A stretch of 25,864 nt of DNA, from positions 1 to 25,864 of IMG/VR virus record IMGVR_UViG_3300025646_000322. One strand, written 5' to 3'. The first letter of the stretch is position 1. Every line of letters begins with the position of its first letter. Shown one piece after another: positions 23,512 through 25,864 of this stretch. The notes below the pieces were generated by a model. It worked only from the letters and a program-made list of their open reading frames with translations. It did not search any database and had not been told where the DNA came from. Source of the DNA: a virus. The position numbers and the translations under genes were made by a program.

Positions 23512-24176
23512 TAGGTCCTCATGTAGCGGGAGCTCGGCTGTAGCTTCAAGGATACACGGTCCTCATCTTCCTCCGCCGCACGTTGGAACTCTTCTTCGTA
23601 CACAGCTTTCAGGATCTGCAACCGTTCCGGCGCCCGTTTCATGGCCAAATAGTAGGCCAGCCCCGCGACCATGCAAGGCAGGAAGCGGAACGGAAGATCA
23701 GTCGTGTTGACCAACGCATCGGCGTCCTCGATCCGCTGGACGTAGTAGTAGATCAGCTGGTCCGTAGAGTTTTCCGGCGTCTGCCAGAGGGTGATCACAG
23801 GTTGGATCTGACGGTTCAAGAAGAACTGCGACGGCCGGCCTTGATCGGTCTTGTTCGGGAACGTCAGGTACTCCCCGCGGCTGATCCGCTCGACCTCGTA
23901 GTCCGTACCATCCCGGCGCAGCACCATCTCGAGGATGTCGACCACATCCGCGCCTAGCGTGTAGGTCGATGTGCCTTGCGTAAGAGTGGTCGTCCCCTGA
24001 GCTACCGTCCAGAGATTCAGGCCCCGGTTCGCCCAGTCAGCGAACATCAGGTTGAGGGACCGACGAGCTGTGCGCGCGTCGTAGCCCGTGCGAACCTCAA
24101 GGCCGCAGCGCTCATAGGCTTCCTCGATGACTTCAGCGACATCGAGGTTGAAGGTCCGGGTGCCTGACGTGGTCAT
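23511..24176 (-). CDS. Head-tail adaptor / tail accessory factor-like protein
   Basis: This 221-residue protein has DVAEVIEEAYERCGLEVRTG (residues 12-31), RSLNLMFADWANRGLNLWTV, VDILEMVLRRDGTDYEVERI and a C-terminal helical part (RFLPCMVAGLAYYLAMKRAP). The helical start with YERCG and SLNLMFADWANRGLNLW are typical of P22 gp4-like or T7 gp11-like adaptors that close the portal and mount the tail. ATG 24176 overlaps the preceding small gene... that is, it is followed by that small gene's ATGA overlap at 24173-24176. It lies next to a second adaptor-like gene. The exact homolog class is uncertain; a connector role is likely. Confidence 0.76.
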   Translation of the reverse strand: MTTSGTRTFNLDVAEVIEEAYERCGLEVRTGYDARTARRSLNLMFADWANRGLNLWTVAQGTTTLTQGTSTYTLGADVVDILEMVLRRDGTDYEVERISRGEYLTFPNKTDQGRPSQFFLNRQIQPVITLWQTPENSTDQLIYYYVQRIEDADALVNTTDLPFRFLPCMVAGLAYYLAMKRAPERLQILKAVYEEEFQRAAEEDEDRVSLKLQPSSRYMRT

Positions 24177-24325
24177 TTTTTCTTCGCCGTCTTGGCCGAC
24201 TCACGGAACGCCTTTGCAGTCGGCGCACCTTTGGTGCCGGGCTTCCTCATTTTCTCGCCAGAACCTTCCGCGATCCGCTTCCGCTTGGCGTGGATGTTGG
24301 CGTAAAGACCGGGGCGCTTGGCCAT
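24173..24325 (-). CDS. Tiny basic protein (PGLYANIHAKRKRI type)
   Basis: This is a 50-residue protein starting MAKRPGLYANIHAKRKRIAE and ending AKTAKKK, with 16 Lys/Arg and 3 Glu. A similar 50-residue protein is frequent in marine phages, function unknown. The start at 24325 overlaps the preceding stop (TAATG), so the longer frame to 24460 is rejected. Strong positive charge suggests nucleic-acid contact or a virion role. Confidence 0.7.
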   Translation of the reverse strand: MAKRPGLYANIHAKRKRIAEGSGEKMRKPGTKGAPTAKAFRESAKTAKKK

Positions 24326-24468
24326 TACTTCATCTTTCCCATGGCCATCTGCTTGCGGGGGCTGCACATCACCTGCCCGCCCTTGGCCATCTTGACCTTG
24401 CCGCCCTTCTTGTAGCCGGCCATAACCTTGCCGCCCATCTTCATACCCTTGGGTTTGCATCCAGCCAT
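24325..24468 (-). CDS. Tiny Lys/Met/Gly-rich protein
   Basis: This is a 47-residue protein with 12 Lys, 1 Arg, 9 Met and no acidic residues (MAGCKPKGMKMGGKVMAGYK). ATG 24468 is chosen because GGAGG lies 5 nt upstream; a start at 24510 (MNRANMAKQITEVP) is possible. Similar KKGGKVKMAKGG proteins are common in marine phages; they may bind DNA or capsid interior, which is inference. Confidence 0.62.
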   Translation of the reverse strand: MAGCKPKGMKMGGKVMAGYKKGGKVKMAKGGQVMCSPRKQMAMGKMK

Positions 24469-24512
24469 CGGAACCTCCGTTATCTGCTTGGCCATATTAG
24501 CACGGTTCATTT

Positions 24513-24779
24513 TCACTGTCCCACGTTGTTCTTGATGTAGAAGCCAACCGCCCCAGCAATAAAGGTCAGCACCGCAACGGTGACCACCTTCACGACTGTA
24601 GACCAGATGGCTTTCTTTGTATCGCGCCACGAGGTCAGCAGGTTGCGGATTTCCTCGAGATCCTTCTCTGCGTTCTGGTCGTGCAGCCCAAGTTCTTCGA
24701 GCGCAGCGCGGGCGCCCTTCTTGGCCGCGCGGTCGAGCATAGCCTCAAATTCTTCTGGGGTCATGTTAACGTTTCCCAT
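24513..24779 (-). CDS. Small membrane-anchored protein (DUF6127-like, possible holin)
   Basis: This is an 88-residue protein. The soluble acidic N-terminus has MTPEEFEAMLDRAAKKGARA (residues 6-25) and EELGLHDQNAEKDLEEIRNL, then LLTSWRDTKKAIW. One membrane segment follows (VVKVVTVAVLTFIAGAVGFYI, about residues 62-82) and then a short tail (KNNVGQ). This plan fits DUF6127, a phage family with one membrane helix after an amphipathic domain. It could be a holin-like or spanin-related protein, but small size and one membrane segment do not prove this. It stands apart from any lysis enzyme in this window. Confidence 0.65.
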   Translation of the reverse strand: MGNVNMTPEEFEAMLDRAAKKGARAALEELGLHDQNAEKDLEEIRNLLTSWRDTKKAIWSTVVKVVTVAVLTFIAGAVGFYIKNNVGQ

Positions 24780-24780
24780 G

Positions 24781-25032
24781 TCAGCATTTCCACTTCTTTA
24801 AGGCTAGAGCTTTTCGAGTCGGACGACCTTTCTCGTCCTTCATTGGTCCGGGCATCCCGCCCATCCGAGCGCAGAAGCTTTTCTTGCGGCCCGCGTCCTT
24901 TTTGTTCTTCGGGTTCGGAGCCGGCGGTTTGAGGTTCATACCCTCACGTTTCGCCGAAGCTCGGCCCTTGGCGTTGAGGCCACCCTTGGGGTCCTTGCCC
25001 TCTTTGCGCTGCCATGCTGGGGATTTAGCCAT
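24781..25032 (-). CDS. Small basic protein (DUF6321-like)
   Basis: This is an 83-residue basic protein with the DUF6321 pattern: SPAWQRKEGKDPKGGLNAKG (residues 4-23), RASAKREGMNLKPP, SFCARMGGMPGPMKDEKGRP and TRKALALKKWKC. The family is common in phages and phage-like contigs; function unknown. The start at 25032 overlaps the stop of the preceding virion gene (TGATG). Its strong positive charge and position just after the capsid genes are shared with the next two small genes. Confidence 0.78.
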   Translation of the reverse strand: MAKSPAWQRKEGKDPKGGLNAKGRASAKREGMNLKPPAPNPKNKKDAGRKKSFCARMGGMPGPMKDEKGRPTRKALALKKWKC

Positions 25033-25820
25033 CAGAGCGGGCCTCCGTTCTTGACTAAGACAAGTATAAAGAAGCAGGAGGCCTCGTTATTGTTCGAACT
25101 ACCATTAGCCGTGGCCTCGAGTGTTGTCTTTTCCGGAATCGCGAGAGGGTACTCAAACACGTAGTTCGCCGACCCGTTGTTGACCGTAGTGATCGCCGCA
25201 GCGCGCCGAATCCCGTCCTGTCCGATAGTAAGAAGACGGCCAACAACTTGCGCCGACCCGCCGGGTTGTCCTGCGGAAAACAAACCCTGCGACAAGTAAG
25301 CCGTGTATCCTGCAGGGATGGTGTAGCTGCCTGTGATGCGCCGGTTGTAATCGAATTTGATAAGGTCATAAACCGTTGCGGGCACACCACTCGTGACCGA
25401 CCCAGCCCCAAAGTAGATGTCTCCCGCCGCAGACAAGCCGGAGCCGGCGGTCGCGACATAGGCATCGTTGATGTGCAAAAACGCCTGTGACGTAAGAACC
25501 TCCGTCTGACCATTAAGGGTGACGGTTTCTGAAATCTCGTTGTGATTTGCATCCAAACCAGCGACAAAAACCGTCCTAGCGCCAGTACCCGCCGCAGTGT
25601 CGTCTACGCTTGAGGAACTGACCTTCAGCTGCGCGGCGGGGGAGGGGAAAGTGAGAATGCCCGAGCGAGGCCATACGGTTACCCTAGTCGTGTCAACGTC
25701 CGGGTTGTATCCAAACACAGCAACAGAGCGGTGGCCCGGAATTTGACCCCGAGCCACCTGTAGTTCAAACGGTTCTACAGTACCGACCTGCGATATCGAT
25801 CTGATGTCGTAGACCGGCAT
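25032..25820 (-). CDS. Beta-rich virion protein next to the capsid gene
   Basis: This is a 262-residue protein starting MPVYDIRSISQVGTVEPFEL and running through alternating strands: VTVWPRSGILTFPSPAAQLK, ARTVFVAGLDANHNEISETV, TLNGQTEVLTSQAFLHINDA, then YIP/AGYTAYLSQG and a C-terminus CFFILVLVKNGGPL. The GLDxxxNEISETVTLNG element is one I have seen in virion proteins of marine phages. TTGAGGTGAGG immediately before ATG 25820 is a strong ribosome site. It could decorate the capsid or belong to the neck; the proximity to the capsid end suggests a head-related role. Confidence 0.7.
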   Translation of the reverse strand: MPVYDIRSISQVGTVEPFELQVARGQIPGHRSVAVFGYNPDVDTTRVTVWPRSGILTFPSPAAQLKVSSSSVDDTAAGTGARTVFVAGLDANHNEISETVTLNGQTEVLTSQAFLHINDAYVATAGSGLSAAGDIYFGAGSVTSGVPATVYDLIKFDYNRRITGSYTIPAGYTAYLSQGLFSAGQPGGSAQVVGRLLTIGQDGIRRAAAITTVNNGSANYVFEYPLAIPEKTTLEATANGSSNNNEASCFFILVLVKNGGPL

Positions 25821-25828
25821 GCCTCACC

Positions 25829-25864
25829 TCAATTATACATCGCGGTGAAGCTGGAGAAGACAGT
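25829..25864 (-). CDS. C-terminal end of an upstream gene, probably major capsid protein
   Basis: The minus strand from the window edge reads TVFSSFTAMYN then TGA. Only 11 residues are seen. The ending FSSFTAMYN is similar to major capsid protein C-termini I recall from marine phages, and gene order (capsid, then virion protein, then adaptors) fits. The rest lies outside the window. Confidence 0.4.
   Translation of the reverse strand, partial: TVFSSFTAMYN

Noticed and set aside
24513-24779. Firm assignment as a holin
   Set aside because: There is only one membrane segment and no lysis enzyme nearby; the family is of unknown role.
1-25864. tRNA genes or integrase and attachment site
   Set aside because: No cloverleaf or conserved T-loop pattern was found in the few gaps, and no tyrosine or serine recombinase motif is visible in any frame considered.

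Overview
The window looks like the genome interior of a tailed bacteriophage, probably a short-tailed (podovirus-like) phage of the marine type. It has no ribosomal, metabolic or other host genes. It has a compact phage replication cassette and a long block of virion genes, with almost no intergenic DNA and many ATGA or TAATG start/stop overlaps. Several of the small virion proteins are of kinds I associate with phages of GC-rich marine Alphaproteobacteria. That host assignment is inference from recalled protein resemblance, not a search. No integrase, RNA polymerase, endolysin, terminase or portal is visible here; they may lie outside the window.

Layout. (1) Positions 1-949, leftward: the N-terminal part of an SNF2-type superfamily 2 helicase, cut by the window edge. 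(2) Positions 950-1025: a divergent promoter region with a perfect TTGACA box and a small hairpin. (3) Positions 1026-8447, rightward: the replication cassette. Its genes are a coiled-coil phage protein, two tiny proteins, a single-strand DNA-binding protein, an archaeo-eukaryotic-type primase, an AlpA-like DNA-binding protein, a UvrD-type helicase, a DUF6378-like protein, a family A DNA polymerase with proofreading domain, and a small unknown. (4) Positions 8444-25864, leftward: the virion module. In transcription order it holds the last codons of what is probably the major capsid protein, a Ser/Thr-rich virion protein, four tiny proteins (three strongly basic, one membrane-anchored), two head-tail adaptor-like proteins, then fibre-type proteins including a 51-residue-repeat propeller-like protein with a tail-assembly chaperone beside it, and a 22-residue-repeat protein. 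A large tail/stabilisation protein and four large Gln/Gly/Ala-rich proteins of the internal (ejection) type follow. The two blocks converge at 8444-8447, where the two stop codons share a TTAA.

How it fits together. SSB, primase, two helicases and PolA could form a nearly self-sufficient replisome. The primase ends in the same kind of acidic ...PF tail as the SSB and carries a cysteine pattern that may be an iron-sulfur or zinc site. The polymerase has Leu at the position equivalent to E. coli Pol I Phe762, a signature reported as common in marine viral polymerases and proposed to go with slower or temperate lifestyles. The AlpA-like regulator overlapping both neighbours is the only regulator seen. 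In the virion block, adaptor proteins, a stabilisation-type protein and internal proteins, with no long tape-measure gene, point to a short tail. The repeat proteins and the chaperone are the likely host-recognition apparatus.
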